Positions 18,525-27,441 of a stretch of DNA of 64,000 nucleotides are shown piece by piece. Location of the stretch: positions 1 through 64,000 of the forward strand of contig PLNW01000155.1 of NCBI GenBank assembly GCA_003142855.1. The letters run 5' to 3'. The stretch's first letter is position 1; each line of letters begins with the position of its first letter. The notes below the pieces were generated by a model. That model did no database searches. It was not told the origin of the DNA and was given only the letters and a program-made list of their open reading frames with translations. The position numbers and the translations under genes are program-made. Source of the DNA: Myxococcales bacterium. Its GTDB lineage: Bacteria > Myxococcota_A > Polyangia > Fen-1088.

Positions 18525-19277
18525 TCATGGGACGCTCCACGTGTCGACGCCCAAGAGACGCTTGGTGGGAACGTCGAGGCTTTGGAAGGATCTGACGACG
18601 ACGTCACGGACCGCGGGATTCAACACCGCAACCGCCGGCAGGCCCACGGGGCCACCCAGAAGTTCCTTCGTCTTGATGACCAGGCGGGTTCGCTCCAGCA
18701 GCCGGCCCAGCATGGAACTGGGAAGAACAATGCCATCGGCTGCGGAGAACTCGAGAAGGGGCAGAAGATCCTCGATCTTCGCCACCCGCTTGATCTTGAT
18801 GTCCTTGGTCTTGAGCAGATTGTTGAGGAAGGTCTGAGTGCCGTCATGGCCGAGCAAGTCGACCACACCAATGGTTTTCCCTGCCAATGAACCCTCCAGG
18901 GACTGGTTGACCGAAGCAAGCAGGTAGGGCTCAGTACTTTTCCCCCCGCGCTGCCCTTGCAGGCACGATGCTTTTCCGCGTTGCTGCAGGACCGGCGTAA
19001 TGCTCAGCACCGCATCGGGACGACCGTTGGTCAACCCTTCTTCGAAGTCGCGAAAACGGCCGAACACAACAATGCCCAATTCGGGCAAGTGCTGTTGCAG
19101 TGTCTTCTCAACGATGCTCGACTTGGCATCGAGCTGGAGAAAAACATGCACCACCGGCTTGCTCGCTTGGGCCATCGCCCGTCGTGGCGGCTGATAGGGG
19201 TGCACAAGCCCCAGGCCCAGCAGGAACCACACGATGGGCTGCGGCCAGCGTCGGCGGGGGTTGCGAAGACGGGTCAT
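18525..19277 (-). CDS. PhnD-like periplasmic binding protein
   Basis: 250-residue protein resembling phosphate/phosphonate-type binding proteins (PhnD-like). The start ATG at 19277 overlaps the stop of the upstream kinase (ATGA at 19274-19277), so translation is coupled. The N-terminus has an Arg-rich stretch and then a hydrophobic segment (IVWFLLGLGLVHPY) that could be a signal or anchor. The domain pattern includes FGRFRDFEEGLTNGRPDAVL, GKTIGVVDLLGHDGTQTFLN and a late IKTKELLGGPVGLPAVAVLN. With no transporter genes beside it, a sensory partnership with the kinase is the simplest inference. Confidence 0.7.
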   Translation of the reverse strand: MTRLRNPRRRWPQPIVWFLLGLGLVHPYQPPRRAMAQASKPVVHVFLQLDAKSSIVEKTLQQHLPELGIVVFGRFRDFEEGLTNGRPDAVLSITPVLQQRGKASCLQGQRGGKSTEPYLLASVNQSLEGSLAGKTIGVVDLLGHDGTQTFLNNLLKTKDIKIKRVAKIEDLLPLLEFSAADGIVLPSSMLGRLLERTRLVIKTKELLGGPVGLPAVAVLNPAVRDVVVRSFQSLDVPTKRLLGVDTWSVP

Positions 19278-21547
19278 TGGGTTGTCGAGGCCGCGGCCTC
19301 CACGGCCTCGACACCGAAGCGCGGCCCCACGTCGGGCAGCGGGAAGACAAAGCGGAAACAAGTGCCTTGGCCGGGTTTGCTGATGACCGCGATGCGGCCG
19401 CCCAAGTCGTCCACTTGCTGGCGGATCGCGGAAAGGCCAATGCCGCGGCCGGAAACCGTGGTGACCTGATCTTTGGTGCTGAGTCCCGAAGCAAACATCG
19501 CGCGAATCAAATCATCCTCAGTGGCCGTGGGCAAGCCCATCTTGGTCGCGGCGCCTTTCACGCCCTGCCAATCGATGCCGCGGCCGTCGTCCTCGACCTC
19601 AACCAGCAGCTTGCGCTCCCTGACCGCGGTCGAGAAGCGCAGTTTGCAGCGTCCCAACTTACCCGCTCGCTCGCGCTGGGAAGGCGTCTCCAGGCCATGA
19701 TCCACCGCATTGCGCACGACGTGAACCAGATCGGTCCAGAAGCCGGCCCAGGCCTTGGGCGCCAAGCGCACCCCGTGGGGTTCAATCTCCACCTCGATCT
19801 CGCCCTTGCCCAGTCGGCCGGCCAGCGCCACGGCATACCGGCTCAGGCGCGTGAGCGGCCGTTCGCACCCCTCCAGCCACCACGAGGCCAAGCGATCCAG
19901 TACACGCGCCGTGGGCGCGCCGGCGCGGATTTCTTCCGCGAGTTTCTCGACCTCCTTGAGGCTGAGTTCGAGCACGTCGCGGCCCTTGTCGCCCAGGAAG
20001 GTCTTGAGGGCCTCGTTCAACGAGTCCCAGCGCCGTTCCAGCGGTGCGAGTGCTTCGGCCGGCAGCGCCGTCAACCGGGAGGCCAATTCGTCCTCGGCCT
20101 GGTGGCACAGATGGGAGATGATCCCAAAGCCCATGAGTGCGGCATTGCCCTTCAGTGTGTGGAGAATGCGCCTCTGCGTGGGCAGGTCGGCGCCGGGCAC
20201 CTGCTTGAACAGATCGTTGGCCTCATCGATGAAGGCGAGGAACCCGGTGCGATCCTTAGTGAGCGCTTCGAACATCGCCAAGATTTCTTTGCGTTCAGCT
20301 TCCTGGCGGGCGTGCAGCAATTCCGCCGTCACGTCGTTGATGACGATGAGCAGGCCGTCAAACTGATCGCCCTTCATGATTGCGAAGTAGGAACAGCGAA
20401 ACTCGCGGCCGTCATAACGAAGGCGGGCCGGCATCTGCTCGATACACAATTCCCGCGGAAGGATGTCCTCGATCAAGGCCTCATAGCCCATGGCGAAGCT
20501 GGCGGCGTACAGGACGTCGACCTTCGCGATGTAGTCCGCGAACTTGGTCGCGCCGTCGTACGAGCCAAACCAGCGATCGACAATCGCCGAACGTTCTTGC
20601 GCCAGCAGCCCCGAGGTCGAGACCGTGAGAAACCCTTGGTTGACGTTGTCCAAGACCAGGCGCATGTCGCGATTGCGGTCCGCCAACTCGCGGGTACGTT
20701 CCTGCACCTTGATTTCCAGGGTGCGGTTCATCTGCTGCAGGCGTTCGTAGGAATCCTTCAATTCCGCGGCCATGTTGTTGAAGGCGCCGCCCAGGATCTG
20801 CAATTCGTCGCCGCTGGCGATGTTGACCCGGATGTCACGTCGGCCGGAGGCAAGGGTGTTCACCGCCTGAGTCAGATCAGTCACCGGCTGGGTGATGCGG
20901 GCGGCGGATCGCTGGCTGCGGAGCGCGCCCATGACGATGGTCACGATACCGAGCAACAGCAGGAGGCCCACGGTGAGCAAGAGCGTGTGGCGGGAATCGG
21001 CGCGCGCCTCGCTCAAGGCCTTCTGCAGGGGACCGTCCGACAGGCCGTAGGTGAGTCGGCCGAGCCGGCTGCCCTTGTCGTCGACCACGGCTATCGAGAA
21101 TTCAAACACGTTCTGCCCCAGCACGTGGCGGTCGATGACCTGCACGCCCGGGTTCTTCTCGGCCCTGCCATCGATGGCGAGCTGTTTCCAATCGGCGACG
21201 CCCTTGGTCGCCCCTTGCCGCGTGGCAAAGCCCCAAGCCTTGTGCTCCTCGTCGAGGAAAAGGCCGTATACCAGCTGCTTGTCCTCCTCCAGCGTGCGTT
21301 CAACCAAACGCCCCACGTCGCTGAAGGCGTTGTCCATGACCAGATCGCGCAAGCCCAAGGCTTGGTTGGTCACCAGCCGGCTACCGCGGTCCTCGATGCT
21401 GGCGCGCAGGTGGGCCTCGATGGTTTTCAGCGTCTTTTGCGAGGCGAAGGTGCTCATCCCCGCCACCACCAGCAAGGTTGCCGTCGAGACGACGATCAAC
21501 GTCGCGGTCATGGTGCGAACCAGTTTCGCCCGCAGGCTCGTCCTCAT
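19274..21547 (-). CDS. Membrane CheA-like hybrid sensor kinase with HAMP, PAS-like and HPt domains
   Basis: 757-residue sensor kinase. Two membrane segments (about residues 13-35 and 188-210) flank a periplasmic sensor region. A HAMP-like segment (RSAARITQPVTDLTQAVN) and a coiled coil follow, then a PAS-like region (VLDNVNQGFLTVSTSGLL). An HPt domain carries LHTLKGNAALMGFG (about residue 463, with the phosphorylatable His of HTLKG). The ATPase has a CheA-type N box (HVVRNAVDHGLET, about 610), G1 DDGRGID and G2 GRGIGLSAI. No CheW-binding P5 domain is visible. It probably autophosphorylates on the HPt His and passes phosphate to response regulators, with the divergently encoded REC proteins as obvious candidates. 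Confidence 0.88.
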   Translation of the reverse strand: MRTSLRAKLVRTMTATLIVVSTATLLVVAGMSTFASQKTLKTIEAHLRASIEDRGSRLVTNQALGLRDLVMDNAFSDVGRLVERTLEEDKQLVYGLFLDEEHKAWGFATRQGATKGVADWKQLAIDGRAEKNPGVQVIDRHVLGQNVFEFSIAVVDDKGSRLGRLTYGLSDGPLQKALSEARADSRHTLLLTVGLLLLLGIVTIVMGALRSQRSAARITQPVTDLTQAVNTLASGRRDIRVNIASGDELQILGGAFNNMAAELKDSYERLQQMNRTLEIKVQERTRELADRNRDMRLVLDNVNQGFLTVSTSGLLAQERSAIVDRWFGSYDGATKFADYIAKVDVLYAASFAMGYEALIEDILPRELCIEQMPARLRYDGREFRCSYFAIMKGDQFDGLLIVINDVTAELLHARQEAERKEILAMFEALTKDRTGFLAFIDEANDLFKQVPGADLPTQRRILHTLKGNAALMGFGIISHLCHQAEDELASRLTALPAEALAPLERRWDSLNEALKTFLGDKGRDVLELSLKEVEKLAEEIRAGAPTARVLDRLASWWLEGCERPLTRLSRYAVALAGRLGKGEIEVEIEPHGVRLAPKAWAGFWTDLVHVVRNAVDHGLETPSQRERAGKLGRCKLRFSTAVRERKLLVEVEDDGRGIDWQGVKGAATKMGLPTATEDDLIRAMFASGLSTKDQVTTVSGRGIGLSAIRQQVDDLGGRIAVISKPGQGTCFRFVFPLPDVGPRFGVEAVEAAASTTQ

Positions 21548-21803
21548 CGCGGATCCTATGCAAGAAGTAGCGACAGAACGGCCGAGGAGCTTGAAGGCGT
21601 TTGCAACCCTCCGTCAGCGCGCCATTCTGCACGGATTCTGCGGCCGGAAAGGCGACCAGACTTCTCTCAAGCATTCCGGGAATCAGCCGAAGGACAATGG
21701 GAGACACCATGGCTGTCAGCGGACGACGCCGACGCGTTCCCCGATGCTCGCGCCGTGTGCGCCGGATGAACCCGGAAGGTGAGGCCTGTTCGGCGAAACC
21801 ATC

Positions 21804-23249
21804 ATGAGTCGTGGGCACTCGGTCATCCTCATCGACCCGGAGGAACAGTCGCGCGCTGTGCTCATCGAGCGCCTGCGCATGCAGGGCTATCAGGCCAAGG
21901 GATTCGCGGGCCCGGTCGAGGGGGCCAATGCAGCCCTTTGCAGCCCCCCCTGCGCAGTCGTCGCGGATCTGTGGATGGCTAGCATTTCGGGCGTGCAACT
22001 GACGCGGCTGCTGCGTGCCGAACCCGCTACCGAGCACGTGCCTGTGATCTTGCGTGGTCCCGACGGTCCGCGAAACCGGTTTTGGTCTGAGCGAGCCGGC
22101 GCGGCCGCCTACGTGGTCAAAGGTCGTCTGGGGGATCTGGTGCGAGCCCTTGGCCGTTCCATCGTTCCCGCCGCCGACCAGGAGGAGAAATTCTTCACGC
22201 AGCTGCAGGACGCAGAATCGGCCCTGCGTGATCGCATCGCGGCCTATCTGGACGCCGCTCTTTTCGAATCCGTGCTGGCCGCCGAGGTGCGCGCGCTCTC
22301 GACCTGTGGAACGTTTGATCGCCTCTTTGATCGGCTCACGCAATTCGTCTCCCAAGTCATGTCCTACCGTTGGCTGGCTCTCTTGCTGCATCGACCTGCG
22401 CACCTCGGCCTACACGCGCACCCAACCGCGCGCGGAGAATGCGAACAGGAAGTGCGCCAGGCTCTCAATCCGCCGGCAGACACAGTCATCCTGCGCATCG
22501 AGGACGAGGAAGCGTCGGCGGCTCGTCCCGGCGCTGCACCCTTGGTGCGTCCCATTGAGTTCGGCCAGGAGATCATCGCCCGCATCGCGCTTAGCCAGAA
22601 GGGGGTCGGGGATCGTGAGGACACGCGTGTTCTGGATGTGATAGCCCGCGAGCTGGGCGGTCCCCTGCGCATGACCCTGCTGGTCGAGGAAACTCAGCGC
22701 GCAGCCACCACCGATCCGCTAACCGGACTGATGAATCGCCGTGCCTTTCTCGCCGCCTTGGACGTGGAACAGTCCCGCTCCGAGCGCCATGGCTATCCCA
22801 TGTCACTCCTCATGCTGGACTTGGATCACTTCAAGTCGATCAACGATGAGCACGGACATGCCATGGGCGATCAGGTCCTGGTTGCGTTTGCTCGGCTGCT
22901 CGCCCAGCACGCGCGCAAGACCGACATCGTGGGGCGTTGGGGAGGCGAAGAATTCGTGATGGTGCTCTCCGGTGCCAACGAGGCGGGTGCCCGCGTTGTG
23001 GGCGAACGCATCCGCCGTGCCGCGGAAGCAATGGCGGTGCTGAACGAGAAGAGTCAACGCGTGTCGGCTACCGTCTCCATCGGCATCGCGTGTCTTGAGG
23101 TGGACGATACCCTGGATGGACTCATCGAGCGGGCCGACCATGCCATGTACGAGGCCAAGGCGGGTGGCCGCAACCGCGTGGTGGTGGCACCCACGGTGCT
23201 GCGGCGCACGGGAACAGAGATAGAGATCCCCAAGGAGCTGCTTCGCTAG
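21804..23249 (+). CDS. Response regulator diguanylate cyclase (REC-GAF-like-GGDEF)
   Basis: 481-residue response regulator with a C-terminal diguanylate cyclase domain that makes cyclic di-GMP from GTP. The REC domain has the phosphoacceptor Asp in VVADLWM (about residue 55) and Lys in VVKGR, but the first acidic pair reads IDPEE and the usual Thr/Ser position reads ILRG, so it is somewhat degenerate. A middle region (about 130-300) looks GAF-like. The GGDEF domain is intact: DPLTGLMNRRAF, LLMLDLDHFKSIND, GGEEF at about 380, and an RKTD inhibitory I-site exactly five residues before it. It is divergent from the CheA-like kinase and starts a probable operon of CheX-, CheY- and PilZ-type genes. 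Confidence 0.92.
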   Translation: MSRGHSVILIDPEEQSRAVLIERLRMQGYQAKGFAGPVEGANAALCSPPCAVVADLWMASISGVQLTRLLRAEPATEHVPVILRGPDGPRNRFWSERAGAAAYVVKGRLGDLVRALGRSIVPAADQEEKFFTQLQDAESALRDRIAAYLDAALFESVLAAEVRALSTCGTFDRLFDRLTQFVSQVMSYRWLALLLHRPAHLGLHAHPTARGECEQEVRQALNPPADTVILRIEDEEASAARPGAAPLVRPIEFGQEIIARIALSQKGVGDREDTRVLDVIARELGGPLRMTLLVEETQRAATTDPLTGLMNRRAFLAALDVEQSRSERHGYPMSLLMLDLDHFKSINDEHGHAMGDQVLVAFARLLAQHARKTDIVGRWGGEEFVMVLSGANEAGARVVGERIRRAAEAMAVLNEKSQRVSATVSIGIACLEVDDTLDGLIERADHAMYEAKAGGRNRVVVAPTVLRRTGTEIEIPKELLR

Positions 23250-23300
23250 CGTCCTTCAGCTCACGGCGCCGTCTACCGAATAGCAGATAGAAAGACCGAG

Positions 23301-23840
23301 ATGCCTGGTGATTCCAACGAAGCGCGATTGGCTGAGCTTCTCTGCCAGTGCACGGCCGAACTGCTCGCCGAATTGGGGGTGCAGCCCGAGCCGCTCACCG
23401 GGGCGCCGAGCCCGCCTTCCCCCGGCGAGAGCGTCGCGGCCTTCAGCGGGTTCGGCAATGATGAGCTTCGAGGCTCGTTCACTTTCTTGGGTCCCAGCAA
23501 GCTCTTCTCCCGGCTGCATCCTTTGCCCCCCACCGTGACACCGCGCGATTTGACAGACTGGGCCTGCGAGCTCGTGAACCAGTCGGTCGGCCGCTTTCGC
23601 AATCGCTTGCTGGCCTACGGGGTGAAGCTGGCCCTCAGCGTTCCGCAAAGCGCGTTGGCCAAGAGTTTGCGTCTGGCCTCCAGTCTGCAGCCCGCTCGCA
23701 GTCCCATTGCCTTTGCCATCGATGGCATGGTGCTGGAGGGTTGGCTTGAACTTGAAATAGAACCGAGCTTCCGACTGGCACAAAGCCCTATGGCCGACGG
23801 AGAAGAAGCCCTCAGGGAGGGTTCAGTTGTCCTCTTCTAG
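23301..23840 (+). CDS. CheX-like phosphatase domain protein
   Basis: 179-residue protein with a CheX-like fold. The segment FGNDELRGSFTFLGPS followed by DLTDWACELVNQSVGRFRN fits the CheX pattern, in which a Glu and Asn on a long helix attack phospho-CheY. In this protein ELVNQ supplies both residue types. It lies between a REC-GGDEF gene and a CheY gene, so it is likely to dephosphorylate the adjacent CheY-like regulator or the REC-GGDEF protein. Assignment rests on motif and context; similarity is modest. Confidence 0.65.
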   Translation: MPGDSNEARLAELLCQCTAELLAELGVQPEPLTGAPSPPSPGESVAAFSGFGNDELRGSFTFLGPSKLFSRLHPLPPTVTPRDLTDWACELVNQSVGRFRNRLLAYGVKLALSVPQSALAKSLRLASSLQPARSPIAFAIDGMVLEGWLELEIEPSFRLAQSPMADGEEALREGSVVLF

Positions 23841-23858
23841 GCCGGGCAGAGCGACGTC

Positions 23859-24239
23859 ATGAACAACAAGACCGTACTCATCGTAGACGACTCCCTCACA
23901 GTCCGGCAACAGGTCTCCCTGACCCTGACGTCGGCGGGGTACAAGATTGTCGAAGCTCGTGATGGACGGGAAGGCGTGGATGTCTTGCGCGCGCGTGCGG
24001 AAATCGCCATGGTCTTGTGCGACGTCAACATGCCCTGCATGAACGGGCTGGAGTTTCTCGAAACCATCAAGGGCGACGGCGCAGGGCCGCCTGTGCCTGT
24101 GGTCATGCTGACCACGGATGGATCGCCCGATCTCATCGCGCGGGCCAAGCGCGCCGGCGCCAAGGGCTGGATTGTCAAGCCGTTCCGGACCGATCTGCTT
24201 CTGGCGGCCGTTCGCCGCATCGCAGGCGAGCCAAGCTGA
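23859..24239 (+). CDS. CheY-like single-domain response regulator
   Basis: 126-residue stand-alone receiver. All canonical residues are present: the acidic pair in LIVDDSLTVR, phosphoacceptor Asp in VLCDVNMPCMNG, Thr in VVMLTTDGS and Lys in GWIVKPF. It should accept phosphate from the CheA-like kinase encoded divergently and signal by protein contact. The CheX-like gene 18 bases upstream probably encodes its phosphatase, and the PilZ protein downstream is a candidate output partner. Confidence 0.92.
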   Translation: MNNKTVLIVDDSLTVRQQVSLTLTSAGYKIVEARDGREGVDVLRARAEIAMVLCDVNMPCMNGLEFLETIKGDGAGPPVPVVMLTTDGSPDLIARAKRAGAKGWIVKPFRTDLLLAAVRRIAGEPS

Positions 24240-24352
24240 TCGGTCGCGGCACCCCGCAACGGACAGATTTCGTCCACGAGCGCTAAGGACCTGTCCCAAT
24301 CTGCCGAGTACCAGATTGGCCCTTTGTCGGGCTCTGCAAGGAAGAAAAAACG

Positions 24353-24907
24353 ATGGTCGCGACGAGGCTCACCAGCTGGCTCTCCCAGTTCTGTTCGTGG
24401 CATGCACAATTCAAGAGTGGGAGCTTGGGTGCGGATGAGCTGCCTGCCTACCTGCAGGCGCGCTCCGATCTGGGAGCGATTCTGGTCCTGGCCCAACGCC
24501 TCGAGATCCGCACCCATGACGGCGCTCGCCAGGCCGTTCGGGTAGCGCGCGCCGTACCCGTGGAGTTCGATCTGCACAATGGCAAGGCCTCGTCGCTCAC
24601 GCAAGACATCAGCGCGACGGGTCTGTCCGCGCTGGTAGGCGAAGCCCCCAGCGTGGGAACCGTGGCGCCTTTTCGGCTGAAACTCGGCCGCGACGTTCAA
24701 CCCATCGCGGGCTGTTGTCGCGTGGTTGCCAATATTCCCCTGCGCGGCAGTGTGCGCATGGCCGCCACCTTCCAGGAGATCTCCCAAGAGGGACGCAGCC
24801 ACATCGAGACCTTGGTCTTCGATGCGATTTGCTCGGAGATTCGCGTGATGTTGCGCAGCGAGCAGCCGCAAGGCTCGCCCACCACTCCACAACCACTCGT
24901 ACCTTGA
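24353..24907 (+). CDS. PilZ-domain cyclic di-GMP receptor
   Basis: 184-residue protein. The ATG at 24353 follows AAGGAAG. A helical N-terminal part (about residues 1-55) precedes a PilZ domain with the Arg-containing strand QAVRVARAVPVEF and the turn motif DISATGLSALV, which matches the D/N-x-S-x-x-G element that binds cyclic di-GMP. The two Arg of the usual RxxxR motif are represented by RVAR. Located in one run with the diguanylate cyclase gene, it is a natural receptor for that enzyme's product. Confidence 0.85.
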   Translation: MVATRLTSWLSQFCSWHAQFKSGSLGADELPAYLQARSDLGAILVLAQRLEIRTHDGARQAVRVARAVPVEFDLHNGKASSLTQDISATGLSALVGEAPSVGTVAPFRLKLGRDVQPIAGCCRVVANIPLRGSVRMAATFQEISQEGRSHIETLVFDAICSEIRVMLRSEQPQGSPTTPQPLVP

Positions 24908-24957
24908 GTCACCACGCCTCGGCCGGGTTGCCGCTGCCAACACCAGATCCAAGTCCA

Positions 24958-27363
24958 ATGCGTGCCTTGTCTGAAACTCGCTGTCCGGCATTTGTCCCGC
25001 GCAAGAGGGTGCTGCTATCCGTTCTGCTGGCGCTGTTCTGGTTGGCGACCGGTGGACAAGGCAGCGTCTTCGCCCAGACCCTGCCCGACGCCGGCCAGGT
25101 TTCCTCGCCCGACGCGGCGCCACCGTCCGCGGCCTTGCCTGATGATGCGTCGGCAAAACAAGCTACGCCGTCAAGCCAAGAGCCAGCGGCCAAAGCGCCC
25201 TCACCCGTATCCGAGACCAGCGAGGAGATGCCGATTGACGTGATGGTGCCGCCATCCGGTGACCTGCTGATAGCGAAGGAACCGAATTCCAAAAGTTCGC
25301 AGGACCTGAGCCTGGAAGCTCTGTTCAATATCGACATATCGGTGGCCTCCAAGAGCCTCATGAAGCAAAGCGAGGCTCCTTCGATCGTGACGGTCATTAC
25401 CCGCAGCATGATTGAGGCCCTGGGCAGTCGCAGCGTGGCCGAAGCCCTGCGTGACGTTCCCGGCTTCTACATTATTGACGATGGCGTGACATCGAACATT
25501 GCCGTGCGGGGAATCAATGCCGGGCCCAATTCATGGAGCCGCATTGTGAAAGTCATGGTCGACGGACACCCGGTCACCGATTACAGCACAGGCGGCACCT
25601 TTCTGGGGCCAGAGCTGATCCCAATTGAGGTGGTCGAGTCCATTGAAGTCATACGCGGCGCCGGTTCTGCCCTGTATGGCGCCAATGCCTTCTTGGGCGT
25701 CATCAACATCGTAACCAAGAAACCCAAGGAGCAAGGGGCTTTTCTCGAAGCCGGCGTCGAGCCAGGGACAATCCGCAGCAACCTATCTTGGAAGACCAAC
25801 GGGCATCTCCTGGGAAGCGTGACTTTCGGCGACAGGCCGCTTTCCTACATCCTGATCTCGGCCCGGCACGACCAATTCGACCGCTCCGGGTTGCAGGTTC
25901 CCAGCGGCTCGCCCAATCAAGCAAACTACGCAGGGAGTTCAAGTCAGGGCGATTTAACCCGGCCCACCAGTGTCTTCGCCAAAGGCGTGTTCGATCTGGG
26001 CCGGCTCGGCAATTTGGCCACCCAGTACCAGTTGCAGCGACTCGATGCCATGGCCGAGTTCTCGGACCTCAGCATCTTGAGCCATGACAACCGCATCGTC
26101 CGTTCCAACAACATCGCAGGTGCGGATCACAACCTCACCTTCCTCGACGACACGCTTCTGGTTCACACCTCTGGAACGTACACGGTCACGCAGGATCTCC
26201 CCGACCAGACGCTCGACACGGGCGATTCCCTATACACCTACCGGCGGGAACGGATGAACCGCACGGTTCAAGTCGGGCAGGAATGGTCCTACCACTACCA
26301 GCGCCATTCAGCCCTCTTGGGCGTGGACTACATGTCCACACTCGACGATGGAGATACGGTGTACCAGGTCGTTCGCCAGACGCCGAACGTGCAGAACGGC
26401 GGAACTCAGATCCTGTTCAATCCCGGTCACCGCATGAGCTTCGCCAACACTGGCCTCTTTGCGCAGGCCATTGTCCGCCCCCACAAGAACGTCGGGCTTA
26501 CCGCGGGAATGCGCTACGACTGGAACGAGAGATTTGGCAATTCCTTCAATCCGCGCCTGGCGATCGTGTTGCAGGCGCTGCCCAGTCTCTATGTAAAGGG
26601 CTTGTACGGAACCTCCTTTGTGCCACCCACGCCGGTTCAGCTCTACGCCGTGCCGTTGCGCTTCGATGGCGGAGTTCAGGGCAACGACCAGCTCAAGAAT
26701 CAAAGGGCAAAGACGGCTGAGTTGCAGGTTGGCTACAAAGCCAAGGACTTTCTGGACGTGGCAGTCAATGGTTTCTACACCGTGATCGCCGATCGCATCG
26801 AGTTCGTGGCGGCCGGCAATGAGATGACGGCCGCCAACCTGACCACCAGCCACTCCTGGGGCTTCGAGCTTGCCTCTTACCTCAATCGCAAGCCAGTATT
26901 CGCTCGGCTGGCTGGCTCGTACGAAAGCACTACGTCGCAGGTACCCAGCCCGACGCCCCTGTGGTGGAACCGCCTCTATGCGCCAAACGGTCCCGGTGGC
27001 GCTCAATCACTGGACTTCCCGCAACTGATGGGCAGCGCGACCGTTGGATTCACCTTTCCACGCTACCATTTTGAAACGGCGTTGAGTGCACGCGCCGCAA
27101 GTTCGCGCAAGACCTCGGCCGCCAACAGCTACGCCGCGGGAAAGACCTACCTTCTCGACCCCTATACCCTCCTCGATTTCAACGTTTCCAGCCTCGATCT
27201 GAGGCTAATTGGAAGGCGCCTGACCCGGTTTTCGGCGCATGTGAATAACGTTTTCAACCAGAGGCACGCCGAACCTGGCTACCTGGGCGTGGACATCCCG
27301 TCGTCGGGTATTGGGGTCTTCGTGAGTATCACGCAGGAGTTGGAGGCCCCCAATGAGAATTGA
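24958..27363 (+). CDS. TonB-dependent outer membrane receptor
   Basis: 801-residue TonB-dependent receptor. The ATG at 24958 gives a signal-like segment (VLLSVLLALFWLATGG) and then a 90-residue Pro/Ala-rich stretch before the plug. The plug starts at LEALFNIDISVASKS and contains APSIVTVITRSMIEALGS, VAEALRDVPGFYII, VRGINAGPNSWSRI and VESIEVIRGAGSALYGANAF. The last is a strong TonB-receptor signature. The beta barrel ends with VNNVFNQRHAEPGY and a terminal aromatic/hydrophobic strand. The substrate is unknown. No TonB/ExbBD genes are nearby. It follows PilZ by 50 bases and precedes a binding lipoprotein, so it may belong to the signalling operon. Confidence 0.92.
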   Translation: MRALSETRCPAFVPRKRVLLSVLLALFWLATGGQGSVFAQTLPDAGQVSSPDAAPPSAALPDDASAKQATPSSQEPAAKAPSPVSETSEEMPIDVMVPPSGDLLIAKEPNSKSSQDLSLEALFNIDISVASKSLMKQSEAPSIVTVITRSMIEALGSRSVAEALRDVPGFYIIDDGVTSNIAVRGINAGPNSWSRIVKVMVDGHPVTDYSTGGTFLGPELIPIEVVESIEVIRGAGSALYGANAFLGVINIVTKKPKEQGAFLEAGVEPGTIRSNLSWKTNGHLLGSVTFGDRPLSYILISARHDQFDRSGLQVPSGSPNQANYAGSSSQGDLTRPTSVFAKGVFDLGRLGNLATQYQLQRLDAMAEFSDLSILSHDNRIVRSNNIAGADHNLTFLDDTLLVHTSGTYTVTQDLPDQTLDTGDSLYTYRRERMNRTVQVGQEWSYHYQRHSALLGVDYMSTLDDGDTVYQVVRQTPNVQNGGTQILFNPGHRMSFANTGLFAQAIVRPHKNVGLTAGMRYDWNERFGNSFNPRLAIVLQALPSLYVKGLYGTSFVPPTPVQLYAVPLRFDGGVQGNDQLKNQRAKTAELQVGYKAKDFLDVAVNGFYTVIADRIEFVAAGNEMTAANLTTSHSWGFELASYLNRKPVFARLAGSYESTTSQVPSPTPLWWNRLYAPNGPGGAQSLDFPQLMGSATVGFTFPRYHFETALSARAASSRKTSAANSYAAGKTYLLDPYTLLDFNVSSLDLRLIGRRLTRFSAHVNNVFNQRHAEPGYLGVDIPSSGIGVFVSITQELEAPNEN

Positions 27364-27441
27364 CGGACGTAACCAGCTTTTGGCAACGGACATGAGATGG
27401 GGACGATGTTCGACATGGTTGAAGAGGAAGGGAGATCGAAT

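Noticed and set aside
19100..21769. 889-codon plus-strand ORF opposite the CheA-like kinase
   Set aside because: No recognisable motif; the minus frame encodes HPt and ATPase motifs of a kinase.
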